Assembly: GCA_050743075.1 (NCBI GenBank)
Contig: JBOGDS010000009.1
Location: forward strand, 1-62,446
Source: JBOGDS01 sp050743075
Lineage (GTDB): Bacteria > Actinomycetota > Actinomycetes > Jiangellales > Jiangellaceae
Length of the DNA stretch: 62,446 bases
Direction of reading: 5' to 3'
Shown: positions 43,044 through 51,803 of the stretch, in pieces
How the letters are laid out: each line of letters begins with the position of its first letter
How positions within the stretch are numbered: the first letter of the stretch is position 1
The notes under the pieces: generated by a model
The model's input: the letters and a program-made list of their open reading frames with translations, nothing else
Database searches by the model: none
Told to the model about the DNA's origin: nothing
Position numbers and translations under genes: made by a program

Positions 43044-44054
43044 GTGCTCCCACCGCGCTGGGTACGCAGGGTCGTGGTCGCACCGGCGATCGGCGTCGGC
43101 ATCGCGATCGGTCTGTTCAGTGCGCCGCTGTGGCTGCTGGGCGCAGCCGCGATCTCGCCGCTGCTACCGGGCCGGTGGCGGCCGCTGCGGTTCCTCTGGT
43201 TCGTCGTCGTCTACGCCGCCCTGGAGCTGGTCTGCCTGCTGGCGCTGCTCGGGCTGTGGGTCGCAACCGGGTTCGGCGCCTTCCTCGGTGCCCCGTGGTC
43301 GCAACGCGCACATTACGCACTGATCAAGTGGTTCCTGCGCGCACTGGAGTGGGAAGCCCGACGGGTCCTGGGCGTGCGGATCGTGGTCGAGGGTCCGCCC
43401 CCATCGGAGTACCACGGTCGGCCGCTGGTCGTGATGGCACGCCACGCCGGGCCCGGCGACTCGTTCCTCGTCGTCCACTCCCTGATGAACTGGTGCCAAC
43501 GCGATCCGCGCATCGTCCTCAAGGACACGCTGCAGTGGGATCCGGTCACCGACATCGTCCTGAACCGGTTACCCAACCGGTTCATCGCGCCCAACCCCGG
43601 CGACGGCGGCGCAGAGGTTGAACGGCACATTCGCGAGCTGGCCACCAGGCTCGACCACAACTCCGCGCTGGTGATCTTCCCCGAAGGGGGGAACTTCACC
43701 CCCCGCCGCAGGCTGCGCGCGATCGACCGGCTCCGCCAGCTCGGTCACGACGACGCCGCCGCGCAGGCCGAGCGGATGGAGAACGTACTGGCGCCGCGCC
43801 CCGGGGGCGTCGCGGCTGCCCTCGGCACCGCGATCGACGCCGACGCGGTGTTCGTCGCCCACACCGGGCTCGAGCACCTCGACAGCGTGGCCGACCTGTG
43901 GCGCGGCCTGCCCATGGACACCGAGATACGGATGCACTGGTGGCGCGTGCCCGCGGCCGACGTGCCGCGCAACACGCCCGACGTCACCGACTGGCTGTTC
44001 GGCTGGTGGGAACAGGTGGATGCCTGGATAGGCGCCCACCGGCCGGTTCCGTGA
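43044..44054 (+). CDS. 1-acyl-sn-glycerol-3-phosphate acyltransferase family protein
   Basis: 336 aa. Two or three N-terminal membrane helices (VAPAIGVGIAIGLFSAPLWL and a second pair to about residue 80), then the PlsC domain with the HX4D motif His134-AGPG-Asp139 and substrate motif FPEGGNFTPRRR. Transfers acyl chains to a lipid acceptor at the inner face of the membrane. Linked to the phospholipase upstream (2-base gap) and to dinB downstream (GTGA overlap at 44051). Confidence 0.87.
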   Translation: MLPPRWVRRVVVAPAIGVGIAIGLFSAPLWLLGAAAISPLLPGRWRPLRFLWFVVVYAALELVCLLALLGLWVATGFGAFLGAPWSQRAHYALIKWFLRALEWEARRVLGVRIVVEGPPPSEYHGRPLVVMARHAGPGDSFLVVHSLMNWCQRDPRIVLKDTLQWDPVTDIVLNRLPNRFIAPNPGDGGAEVERHIRELATRLDHNSALVIFPEGGNFTPRRRLRAIDRLRQLGHDDAAAQAERMENVLAPRPGGVAAALGTAIDADAVFVAHTGLEHLDSVADLWRGLPMDTEIRMHWWRVPAADVPRNTPDVTDWLFGWWEQVDAWIGAHRPVP

Positions 44055-45352
44055 GGACGCAGCCGAGCATCTTGCACCTCGACCTGGACGCGTTCTACGC
44101 GGCCGTGGAGCAGAGGGACAAACCGTCGCTGCGAGGTCGACCGGTCGTCGTGGGCGGCCTGGGGCCGCGCGGCGTCGTCTCGACGGCGTCATACGAGGCT
44201 CGGCGGTTCGGGGTCCGTTCGGCGATGTCGATGGCCGAGGCGCGTTCGCGCTGTCCCCACGCCGCCTTCCTGGCCGGTCGGTTCGGTGCATACCGAGCGG
44301 TCAGCGACGACGTCATGGCCGTGCTGCGCGACCTGTCGCCGCTGGTCGAGCCGATCTCGCTGGACGAGGCGTTCGTCGATCTCGCCGGCGCGACGATGCC
44401 CGACCTGTCCCCGGCCAGCGTCCGGGCCGTCGCCGCGGCGCTTCGTGCCGACATCCTGGACCGGACCCGGATCACCGCGAGCGTTGGCGCTGCGACGTCG
44501 AAGCTGCTGGCGAAGATCGCCTCCGAGCAGGCGAAGCCTGACGGCCTGGTGGTGGTCGAGCCAGGTACCGAGCTGGCCGTGCTGCGGCCATTGCCGGTGC
44601 GCGCGCTCTGGGGCGTCGGACCAGCGACGGCGGAGCGGCTGACCCGGCTGGGGGTCCGGACCGTCGGCGACCTCGACCGGATCACCGAGACCGAGCTCGT
44701 CGACCTGCTCGGCGAGGCCCACGGCCGCGCCCTGCACAGGTTGGCAGGCGCCGAGGATGACAGGGCGGTCTCGTCGGAACGCGAGTCGAAGTCGGTCAGC
44801 GTCGAGGACACCTTCGACCGTGACATCACCGACCCGGCGCTGCTGTCGGCGCTGGTGCAGCGGCTCGCTGTCCGGGTCGTTGCGCGGCTGGCGCGGTCCG
44901 GCCTGTCCGGGCGGACGGTCACACTCAAGGTAAGGCTGCACGACTTCACCACCCTGTCCCGCTCGGCGACGCTCCCCGCGCCCACCGACGACGCCCGCAC
45001 GGTGACCCGGCTGGCCGCCCGGTTGTTCACCGAGATCGACACGTCGGGCGGGATCCGGTTGCTCGGCGTGGGCGTGTCCGGGCTGGCCGACTGGGTGCAG
45101 GAGGACCTGCTCTCCTCGTCCTCGCCTGCGCCGGTGGACGACGGTCCCGACCCGGCCGACCAGGTCCACATCCCACGCCGCTGGGTTCCCGGCATGGACG
45201 TCGTCCACACTGCACACGGGCCGGGCTGGGTGTGGGGCAGCGGGCGCGGGCGGGTCACGGTCCGCTTCGAGACCGCGGACACCGGCCCGGGTCCCGTCCG
45301 TACCTTCGCCGACGCCGACCCCGACCTCTCGCCCACCCCGTTCTCAGGGTGA
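44051..45352 (+). CDS. dinB: DNA polymerase IV (DinB)
   Basis: 433 aa, Y-family translesion polymerase. Palm motifs: HLDLDAFYAAVE (Asp11, Asp13) and PISLDEAFVDL (Asp105, Glu106); HhH of the thumb at about 185-215, little finger to about 350. The C-terminal ~80 residues are an extension (VHIPRRWVPGMDVVHTAHGP then GWVWGSGRGRVTVRFETADT) common in actinobacterial DinB. No beta-clamp motif was identified with certainty. GTG 44051 overlaps the acyltransferase stop. No LexA box is seen upstream. Confidence 0.92.
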   Translation: MRTQPSILHLDLDAFYAAVEQRDKPSLRGRPVVVGGLGPRGVVSTASYEARRFGVRSAMSMAEARSRCPHAAFLAGRFGAYRAVSDDVMAVLRDLSPLVEPISLDEAFVDLAGATMPDLSPASVRAVAAALRADILDRTRITASVGAATSKLLAKIASEQAKPDGLVVVEPGTELAVLRPLPVRALWGVGPATAERLTRLGVRTVGDLDRITETELVDLLGEAHGRALHRLAGAEDDRAVSSERESKSVSVEDTFDRDITDPALLSALVQRLAVRVVARLARSGLSGRTVTLKVRLHDFTTLSRSATLPAPTDDARTVTRLAARLFTEIDTSGGIRLLGVGVSGLADWVQEDLLSSSSPAPVDDGPDPADQVHIPRRWVPGMDVVHTAHGPGWVWGSGRGRVTVRFETADTGPGPVRTFADADPDLSPTPFSG

Positions 45353-45358
45353 TCTCAG
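45342..45358 (+). promoter_or_regulatory. Direct-repeat response-regulator box upstream of the two-component genes
   Basis: TCTCAG-GGTGA-TCTCAG: two identical hexamers 11 bases apart, one helical turn, the usual arrangement for OmpR/PhoB-family regulators. The same arrangement is found before the htrA gene at 47460-47476. It overlaps the end of dinB and lies 22 bases before the regulator start, suggesting autoregulation. Confidence 0.7.
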
Positions 45359-45380
45359 ACCGGGCGGGCACACTGGCGGC

Positions 45381-46067
45381 ATGCGCGTACTCGTCGTCGA
45401 CGACGATCCGGCAGTGCGGGAGTCGCTGCGCCGGTCGCTGGCGTTCAACGGGTACGAGATCGAGTTGGCCGCCGACGGCGAACAGGCCTTGCGGGCCGTC
45501 GCGTCGTCGCGACCGGACGCCGTCGTCCTGGACGTGATGATGCCCCGCATGGACGGGCTCGCCACCTGCCGGGCCCTGCGGGCCGCCGGCGACGACGTGC
45601 CCATCCTCATGTTGACCGCCCGCGACGAGGTGGCAGACCGCGTCGCCGGCCTCGACGCCGGCGCCGACGACTACTTGCCCAAGCCGTTCGCGCTGGAGGA
45701 GCTGCTGGCGAGGCTGCGGGCCCTGTTGCGCCGGATCACGCCGGCCGACTCGGACAAGAGCTCCACCCTCGGGCTCGCCGACCTGTCGCTCGACCCGGTG
45801 ACCCGGGAGGTCCGGCGCGGTGAACGTTCCGTGCGCCTCACCCGGACCGAGTTCTCGCTGCTCGAGCTGCTCCTCCGCAACCAGCGCCGGGTGCTCACGC
45901 GTGAACACATCCTGGAGGAGGTCTGGGGCTACGATTTCCCGACGACGGCCAACTCGCTGGAGGTCTATGTCGGCTATCTCCGGCGCAAGACCGAGGCCGA
46001 GGGCGAGCCACGGCTGATCCACACCGTTCGCGGCGTGGGCTACGTCGCCCGGGATACGCCGCCATGA
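45381..46067 (+). CDS. mprA: Response regulator, OmpR family (MprA-like)
   Basis: 228 aa. Receiver domain with Asp7-9, phospho-acceptor Asp51 in VVLDVMMPRMDG and Lys101 in LPKPFALEEL; winged-helix effector domain from about 130, with RTEFSLLELLLRNQRRVLTR and VEVYVGYLRRKTE-like recognition wing (SLEVYVGYLRRK). Pairing with an HtrA-protease gene after the kinase matches the mycobacterial mprAB-pepD arrangement, a response to envelope stress. ATG 45381; overlaps the kinase gene by 4 bases. Confidence 0.88.
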   Translation: MRVLVVDDDPAVRESLRRSLAFNGYEIELAADGEQALRAVASSRPDAVVLDVMMPRMDGLATCRALRAAGDDVPILMLTARDEVADRVAGLDAGADDYLPKPFALEELLARLRALLRRITPADSDKSSTLGLADLSLDPVTREVRRGERSVRLTRTEFSLLELLLRNQRRVLTREHILEEVWGYDFPTTANSLEVYVGYLRRKTEAEGEPRLIHTVRGVGYVARDTPP

Positions 46068-47458
46068 GGCGGCTCCGCGCGTGGATCGCGAGGCTGCCGC
46101 TGCGCACCCGCGTCGGCGCGCTGGCGGCGCTGGGGGTCGGTCTGGCGATCATGCTCACGGCATCGGCGGCGTACGTCACCGTCCGCGTCCAGCTGACCCG
46201 CAGCGTCGACGACAACCTGCTCGACCGCGCCCGGCAGGCTGTGTCCAGCCCGCTGGCCGACCCGTCGGCAATCGCCCGGATCCCACCTGACGCGATCCTC
46301 GCTGCCGACCTGCGGGTTGCCCTGATCGAGGGCGGTGTGGCCCGCACGGTCAGCCCGGAGAGCGCCCCGCCGCTCGGGCAGCCCGAACTCGCCGTCGCCC
46401 GCGGGGCGCGAGACGAGAGCGTTCGGACAGCCCGGCTGGACGGCGAGTCCTTCCGGGTCGTGGCCGTACCCGCTGGGGGGCAGTCCGCGCTTGTGCTGGC
46501 CCAGCCCACGGAAACGGTCGATCGCGTGCTCAGCACCCTCGGCTGGGTCTCCGTACTCGCCGGCGGCGGCGGCATCGCACTGGCCGCCTGGGCCGGTGCG
46601 TCGATCGCGCGGATGGGACTGCGTCCGGTCGAACGGCTGACGGGGGCCGCCGAGCACGTCGCGGCGACCGGCGAGCTCAACCCCATCGAGGTGGCCGGTC
46701 AGGACGAGCTCGCCCGCCTTGCCCACGCATTCAACGCCATGTTAACCGCCCTGGACGAGGCCCAGCTGCGACAGCGCCGGCTGGTCGCCGACGCCGGCCA
46801 CGAGCTACGCACGCCGTTGACGAGCCTGCGCACCAACCTCGACCTGCTCGCGCAGAGCGATCGCCAGGGCGGGCTCGATCCGAACGAGCGCGCCGGACTC
46901 CTCGCCGACGTCCGGGCCCAGATCGAGGAGCTCTCCACCCTCATCGCCGACCTGATGGAGCTCTCCCGCGACGACGCGGCGCACGCCGACCGCGAGAGCG
47001 TCGACTTCTCCGACGTCGTCCGGGATGCCCTGAACCGGGTTCGTCGCCGGGCATCCGACGTGACGTTCTCGGCCGACCTGCGCCCGTGGATGGTGGACGG
47101 CGACTCCCAGTTGCTCGGCCGGGCAGTGACCAACCTGCTCGACAACGCCGCCAACTGGAGTCCACGGCACGGAACCGTGCACGTCACCCTCCGTGACGGC
47201 ATTCTGCAGGTTTGCGACGAGGGACCCGGCATTGCGGCAGCCGACCTGCCGCACGTGTTCGAGCGGTTCTACCGATCGACCGAGGCGCGCGGAAGGCCCG
47301 GCTCAGGGCTGGGCCTCGCCATTGTGCGAGCGGCCGCCGAGCGGCACGGTGGGACAGTCAGTGCCGATACGGCCGAGCAGGGCGGCGCACGTCTCACGAT
47401 GACCGTGCCCGGGCGCGCGACGTCGCCCGTCCAGGGTTCTTCGACGGCTCCTGCGTGA
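46064..47458 (+). CDS. mprB: Sensor histidine kinase (MprB-like)
   Basis: 464 aa. Membrane helix at about 17-40, an extracytoplasmic sensor domain to ~155, second helix (LGWVSVLAGGGGIALAAWAG), HAMP linker, HisKA with His246 in ADAGHELRTPLTSLRTNLDL, and the ATPase domain with NLLDNAANWSP, DEGPGIAAADLPHVFERFYR and GSGLGLAIVRAAAERHGG. ATG 46064 overlaps the regulator stop (ATGA). In mycobacteria the sensor domain detects misfolded extracytoplasmic proteins together with DnaK; here that is inference. Confidence 0.9.
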   Translation: MRRLRAWIARLPLRTRVGALAALGVGLAIMLTASAAYVTVRVQLTRSVDDNLLDRARQAVSSPLADPSAIARIPPDAILAADLRVALIEGGVARTVSPESAPPLGQPELAVARGARDESVRTARLDGESFRVVAVPAGGQSALVLAQPTETVDRVLSTLGWVSVLAGGGGIALAAWAGASIARMGLRPVERLTGAAEHVAATGELNPIEVAGQDELARLAHAFNAMLTALDEAQLRQRRLVADAGHELRTPLTSLRTNLDLLAQSDRQGGLDPNERAGLLADVRAQIEELSTLIADLMELSRDDAAHADRESVDFSDVVRDALNRVRRRASDVTFSADLRPWMVDGDSQLLGRAVTNLLDNAANWSPRHGTVHVTLRDGILQVCDEGPGIAAADLPHVFERFYRSTEARGRPGSGLGLAIVRAAAERHGGTVSADTAEQGGARLTMTVPGRATSPVQGSSTAPA

Positions 47459-47459
47459 A

Positions 47460-47476
47460 TCTCAGCCTCTTCTCAG
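47460..47476 (+). promoter_or_regulatory. Direct-repeat response-regulator box upstream of htrA
   Basis: TCTCAG-CCTCT-TCTCAG, the same hexamers and 11-base periodicity as at 45342-45358. It begins 2 bases after the kinase stop codon and ends 24 bases before the protease ATG. Confidence 0.7.
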
Positions 47477-47499
47477 TGACGCCAGGAACCGTAGAGGGC

Positions 47500-48816
47500 A
47501 TGGACGACACCACGCGTACCCAGATCCCCCACGGCAGCGTCTCCGGTGAGAGCGGCACACCCCCCGGCCCGGGCTGGTCCATGCCGGCCGGGTCCGGTGC
47601 GCCAGGACGGCAGCCGGATCCGTGGACCGCTCGCCCGGACGACACGCGGTCCTTCGACGCTGCCTCGCCCGGCGGTGAGGTTCCGCCCCCACCGGCGACC
47701 CGCCAGCAGGCGCCGCCCAGCGGCCCGCCCGCCGACGGTAGGCAGCCGCGCCGAGGGGCGGCCCTCATGGTGGCGCTCGCTCTCGGCGCGGGACTCGTCG
47801 GCGGAGCTGCAGGCGCGGGTGTGGTCAGCGTCCTCGACGACGACCCGACGGCCCCTGCGGTCAGCAGCCTCGACCGCGAACCTGCGACGGGCCAGTCGGC
47901 ATCGGCGTTCTCCAGCGTCGAGGACGTCGCCGCCGAGGTCTTGCCGAGCGTGGTGTCGATCTCGGTGACGAGCAACGTCGGCAGCGGCACCGGAACCGGC
48001 GTGATCATCTCCTCCGATGGCCAGATCCTGACGAACAACCACGTCGTCCAGGGCGGCAGCGAGTTACTCGTCACCTTCCACGACGGGACCACGGCCCGCG
48101 CCGAGGTCGTCGGCACCGACCCGATGACGGACCTGGCGGTGATCCAGGCCGACGACGTCTCCGGTCTCACCGCCGCCGAGCTCGGCAGCTCTTCCGACCT
48201 TGACGTCGGCCAGCAGGTGGTGGCCATCGGTTCGCCGTTCGGCCTCGACGGCACCGTGACGACCGGGATCGTCTCCGCTCTGCATCGCCCGGTTTCGGCT
48301 GGCGACCGTCAGCCCGACGGCAACAGCCCTACGGTCATCGATGCCATCCAGACCGACGCGCCGATCAACCCGGGCAACTCCGGCGGCCCGCTGGTCAACA
48401 TGTCGGGACAGGTCGTCGGCATCAACAGCGCGATCTACTCGCCGAGTGCCTCGGCCGGTTCGGTCGGGCTGGGCTTCTCCATCCCGATCGACCAGGCGCG
48501 CCCGATCGCCGAGGACCTGATCGACTCCGGTGAGGCCGTCCACGCCCAGATCGGCATCAGCGTCCGCGACGCACCGGGCGAGACCAGGGGCGCCCGGATC
48601 GACAGCGTCGCGTCCGGCAGCGGCGCCGATGACGCGGGACTCGCCGAGGGCGACATCATCACCCGGATCGACGACCGCCTCATCAGCGACGGCACGTCGC
48701 TCGTGGCGGCCGCCAGGTCCTACCGTCCGGGCGACACGGTGACGCTCACGTACGTGCGCGATGGCGACACTCAGACCGCCGAGGTCACGCTCGGCAGCGA
48801 CACCCCCTCCACCTGA
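47500..48816 (+). CDS. HtrA-type serine protease with PDZ domain (PepD-like)
   Basis: 438 aa. A long Pro/Gly-rich cytoplasmic N-terminus (1-85), one membrane helix (ALMVALALGAGLVGGAAGAG, about 87-106), trypsin-like domain with His181 (TNNHVVQGG), Asp211 (DLAVIQ) and Ser294 (GNSGGPL), and a C-terminal PDZ domain (about 345-435). It degrades or refolds damaged proteins outside the membrane. Immediately downstream of mprAB-like genes and preceded by the same operator box, it is probably part of their regulon, as PepD is in mycobacteria. ATG 47500 begins the conserved cytoplasmic tail. Confidence 0.9.
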   Translation: MDDTTRTQIPHGSVSGESGTPPGPGWSMPAGSGAPGRQPDPWTARPDDTRSFDAASPGGEVPPPPATRQQAPPSGPPADGRQPRRGAALMVALALGAGLVGGAAGAGVVSVLDDDPTAPAVSSLDREPATGQSASAFSSVEDVAAEVLPSVVSISVTSNVGSGTGTGVIISSDGQILTNNHVVQGGSELLVTFHDGTTARAEVVGTDPMTDLAVIQADDVSGLTAAELGSSSDLDVGQQVVAIGSPFGLDGTVTTGIVSALHRPVSAGDRQPDGNSPTVIDAIQTDAPINPGNSGGPLVNMSGQVVGINSAIYSPSASAGSVGLGFSIPIDQARPIAEDLIDSGEAVHAQIGISVRDAPGETRGARIDSVASGSGADDAGLAEGDIITRIDDRLISDGTSLVAAARSYRPGDTVTLTYVRDGDTQTAEVTLGSDTPST

Positions 48817-48842
48817 CCTGGCTCCCCCGGCCTCGTCGCTCT

Positions 48843-48936
48843 GTCCGTTGATCACGTACACCATGCGAACGGGTGCTTCACCAGGCTCCGGTGCCTGGTG
48901 AAGCACCTGCCAGGGTGGTGAACGTGATCAACGGAC
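48843..48936. repeat. Nested 94-bp palindrome (cruciform-forming)
   Basis: Outer arms 48843-48862 and 48917-48936 pair at 19 of 20 positions; inner arms 48872-48886 and 48893-48907 (GGTGCTTCACCAGGC) pair perfectly. Each is separated by a 9-base bulge, so the whole can form one long hairpin. It lies between htrA and the ligase gene, both on the plus strand. It may act as terminator, but the size and symmetry exceed what termination needs. Confidence 0.85.
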
Positions 48937-48982
48937 AACGGGACAAATGCGCCCTGTCGGGGCGGCGGGGCAGACTGGGGTC

Positions 48983-50527
48983 GTGCTACTCGACGACGTG
49001 GCGCAGACCTCGGCGGCCGTGGCCGCCACGCCGGGCCGGCTGGCCAAGATCAAGCTGCTGGCGCAGTGCCTGCGCCGCGCCGAGCCGGGTGAGGTGCCCA
49101 TCCTGGTCGCGTACCTGTCCGGAGAGCTACGCCAGCGCCGCACCGGGCTGGGCTACGCGGCCCTACGCGACCTGCCCTCACCCGCACAGCAGCCGTCGCT
49201 GCACCTTGCCGACGTCGACGCGGCGTTCGCCGAGATTGCGGCCGCCTCCGGCACGGGGTCGACGACGGCCCGTCGCACCCGGCTGAGCCAGCTGATGGCC
49301 CGGGCCACGCAGGCCGAGCAGCACCTGCTCGCCGGGTTGGTCAGCGGTGAGCTCCGCCAAGGTGCTCTGGACGGCGTGCTCACCGAGGCTGTGGCGATCG
49401 CCGCCGAAGTGCCCGCTGCCGAGGTTCGCCGAGCGGTGACGGTCGCCGGAACGCTCCCACCTGTCGCGCAAGCCGTACTCGGCCACGGGGTGAGCAGCCT
49501 GGACCAGTTCCGCCTCGTCGTCGGCAAGCCGGTGGGCCCGATGCTCGCCCAGAGCGCGCCCAACCTCGCTGAGGCCTTCGAGCGCACCGGCTCGGCTGCG
49601 GTGGAGTGGAAGCTCGACGGCATCCGGATCCAACTGCACCGCGACGGCGCCAGCGTCGCCGCATTCACCCGTACCCTCGACGAGGTGACCGACCGGGTGC
49701 CCGAGCTGGTCGAGACGGTGCTCGCCCTTCCCGCCACGTCGCTCGTGCTCGACGCCGAGGCGATCGCGCTCGGCCAGGACGGCCGCCCGCTGCCGTTCCA
49801 GCAGACGGCCTCCCGGGTCGGCCGCCGGCTCGACGTCGACACTGCGCGCGCCACCACGCCCCTGTCGCTCCACGTCTTCGACTGTCTCCACCTCGACGGC
49901 CGCGACCTCGTCGGCGCGTCCGGCGGCGAGCGGTGGGAAGCCCTGCGTCACGTCGTGCCGGAGCGGCTGCGCGTGCCCCGGTTGGTCACCGCCGACCCGG
50001 AGCAGGCTCAGGCGTTCTTCGATGACGCACTCGCTCGCGGCCACGAAGGGGTGGTCGTGAAGTCGCTCGCCGCCACGTACGACGCCGGTCGGCGCGGCGT
50101 GGGCTGGGTGAAGGTCAAGCCACGGCACACGCTGGACCTGGTCGTCCTCGCGGTCGAGTGGGGGCACGGGCGCCGGCAGGGCCGCCTGTCCAACCTTCAC
50201 CTCGGAGCCCGTGACCCCGACGGCGAGTACGGCCCCGCCGGCGGGTTCGTCATGCTGGGGAAGACGTTCAAAGGGCTCACGGACGCGATGCTCGCGTGGC
50301 AGACCGACGCCCTGCTCGGGCTGGCGGACGGGCCGACCGACAGCTGGGTGGTCGCGGTGCGTCCGGAGCTGGTCGTGGAGGTCGCGTTCGACGGCGTACA
50401 GCACTCACCGCGTTACCCCGCCGGGATGGCGCTTCGGTTCGCCAGGGTGTTGCACCACCGGCCGGACAAGCCGGCGTCGGAGGCCGACACGATCGGGTCG
50501 GTTCGAGACATCCACGTGGGCCGCTGA
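48983..50527 (+). CDS. ligB: ATP-dependent DNA ligase (LigB type)
   Basis: 514 aa. N-terminal helical DNA-binding domain (about 1-190), adenylation domain with nucleophile Lys210 in VEWKLDGIRIQLHRDG, motifs VLDAEAIAL and GHEGVVVKSLAATYDAGRRG, then OB-fold domain to 510. Seals nicks using ATP; in mycobacteria LigB is non-essential and secondary to the NAD-dependent LigA. GTG 48983 is chosen as it starts the conserved VLLDDVAQTSAAVAATPGRL; an ATG 36 bases upstream extends without similarity. Confidence 0.9.
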   Translation: MLLDDVAQTSAAVAATPGRLAKIKLLAQCLRRAEPGEVPILVAYLSGELRQRRTGLGYAALRDLPSPAQQPSLHLADVDAAFAEIAAASGTGSTTARRTRLSQLMARATQAEQHLLAGLVSGELRQGALDGVLTEAVAIAAEVPAAEVRRAVTVAGTLPPVAQAVLGHGVSSLDQFRLVVGKPVGPMLAQSAPNLAEAFERTGSAAVEWKLDGIRIQLHRDGASVAAFTRTLDEVTDRVPELVETVLALPATSLVLDAEAIALGQDGRPLPFQQTASRVGRRLDVDTARATTPLSLHVFDCLHLDGRDLVGASGGERWEALRHVVPERLRVPRLVTADPEQAQAFFDDALARGHEGVVVKSLAATYDAGRRGVGWVKVKPRHTLDLVVLAVEWGHGRRQGRLSNLHLGARDPDGEYGPAGGFVMLGKTFKGLTDAMLAWQTDALLGLADGPTDSWVVAVRPELVVEVAFDGVQHSPRYPAGMALRFARVLHHRPDKPASEADTIGSVRDIHVGR

Positions 50528-51286
50528 CTACCTCCGGCGTAGGTCGGCGAGCCGCTCGACCCCCTCGGCCAGCACTTCGACGCCGGTGTGGTCCGACGAC
50601 CCGAGGAGCAGCCCGGCAGCTTCCCACAGCGCACCTTGGACGGCTTCGTGAGCCTGCTCGTCCGCGTCGGGATCGGCGCCGGCGGCAGCCAGCTCCTCGA
50701 GCAGTGTCGTCGCCCGGACCAGCCGGGTCCAGGCGGGCGGCGCGAACCGTCCGGTGATCACCCGCACCTGGCGGGAATCACCGAGCACCTGGGCTCGACT
50801 GCTCGAGCGCTGGTAGTCGGCGAACGTGCGGCCGGCGACGCCCCCGCCGACGGCACCGACAGCAGCGAGGACGAGCACGACGAGCCAGCCCGCTCCGCCC
50901 ACGGCAGCTATGGCGGCGAAAACCAGCCCCCCGGACAGGGCCCCGATCGTCGCCCTGGCCAGCTGATGCTCCCCGATACCGAAGCCGACGATCCGGGTCA
51001 GCGCGGGCCGATCGGTCAGACCGTCGACGACGGCCGTGCGGGTGTCCGGATCGCTGAGGCCGGGCCGCAGCACGGCGAACGACTCAGGCACCGCCTGGCC
51101 GGTGGACGCGGCGTGAGCAGGACGTCCGGACGTCCAACGCAGGGCACCCCACCGGCGCGGTTCGACGATGTTCGGCAGCCAGGTCCCACGACCGCCCGGC
51201 AGGCCGTCGACGACCTGCTGCTGCTGCTCCCAGGCTTGCGCCCACTGCCATTCGGACATGGCGGTGAGGGGGTTGGGTCGAGTCAT
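50528..51286 (-). CDS. Membrane protein of unknown function
   Basis: 252 aa. A Trp/Gln-rich N-terminus (MSEWQWAQAWEQQQQVVDGL from about residue 10), two adjacent membrane helices (about 110-155, ALSGGLVFAAIAAVGGAGWL then VVLVLAAVGAVGGGVAGRTF) and an acidic helical C-terminus. I do not recognise a family. ATG 51286 follows no strong ribosome site. It is tail-to-tail with the ligase gene, its stop directly abutting the ligase stop. Confidence 0.65.
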   Translation of the reverse strand: MTRPNPLTAMSEWQWAQAWEQQQQVVDGLPGGRGTWLPNIVEPRRWGALRWTSGRPAHAASTGQAVPESFAVLRPGLSDPDTRTAVVDGLTDRPALTRIVGFGIGEHQLARATIGALSGGLVFAAIAAVGGAGWLVVLVLAAVGAVGGGVAGRTFADYQRSSSRAQVLGDSRQVRVITGRFAPPAWTRLVRATTLLEELAAAGADPDADEQAHEAVQGALWEAAGLLLGSSDHTGVEVLAEGVERLADLRRR

Positions 51287-51381
51287 CGCTTCTGGTCTCT
51301 CCATCGGACTCGTACTCACGAACGAAAGAACCCCCGCATGGCCGCACAGGTGCCCGGCGCCGCGGTCATGGTGATGGACGA

Positions 51382-51750
51382 TCAGCCGTCGGCGGCCAAA
51401 CGACCGTCGACGACCTGCGGTCGCACTCGCTCCCAGGCGATGAACCTGTCGGTGGCGTCGATCACACTACCGGCGAGCCAACTCACCACGACAGCGTCGT
51501 CCACAAGTCCGAGGGCCAGAAAAACGCCTTCGGGCATCAGGTCGACCGGTGACAGCACGTACAGGACGGCCAGGCCCATCAACGCCAGGCGGCCCCTGCC
51601 GAGTTCGCTCCAGCGACCCGACAGCACCGCCGGCACCAACCGCGGCAGTGCCTTGATCCGGATCGCCAGCCCGGGCGAACCGGGCCGGATCGAGCCACGG
51701 GCGTACCGCCACAGCGCAACGAAGGCGGCCGTCCGCCCCACCTTGGCCAT
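51382..51750 (-). CDS. DUF1232 family membrane protein
   Basis: 122 aa. Contains the family motif YVLSPVDLMPEGVFLALGLV followed by DDAVVVSWLAG (about 67-96), the only conserved part of DUF1232, within two membrane helices. Function unknown. ATG 51750 preferred over GTG 51753. It is divergent from the SURF1 gene, 53 bases away. Confidence 0.82.
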   Translation of the reverse strand: MAKVGRTAAFVALWRYARGSIRPGSPGLAIRIKALPRLVPAVLSGRWSELGRGRLALMGLAVLYVLSPVDLMPEGVFLALGLVDDAVVVSWLAGSVIDATDRFIAWERVRPQVVDGRLAADG

Positions 51751-51803
51751 CACGCCCGCCTCCTCGCGATCCTCCTGCCTGCGGACTCTATAACCTCGAT
51801 CGG

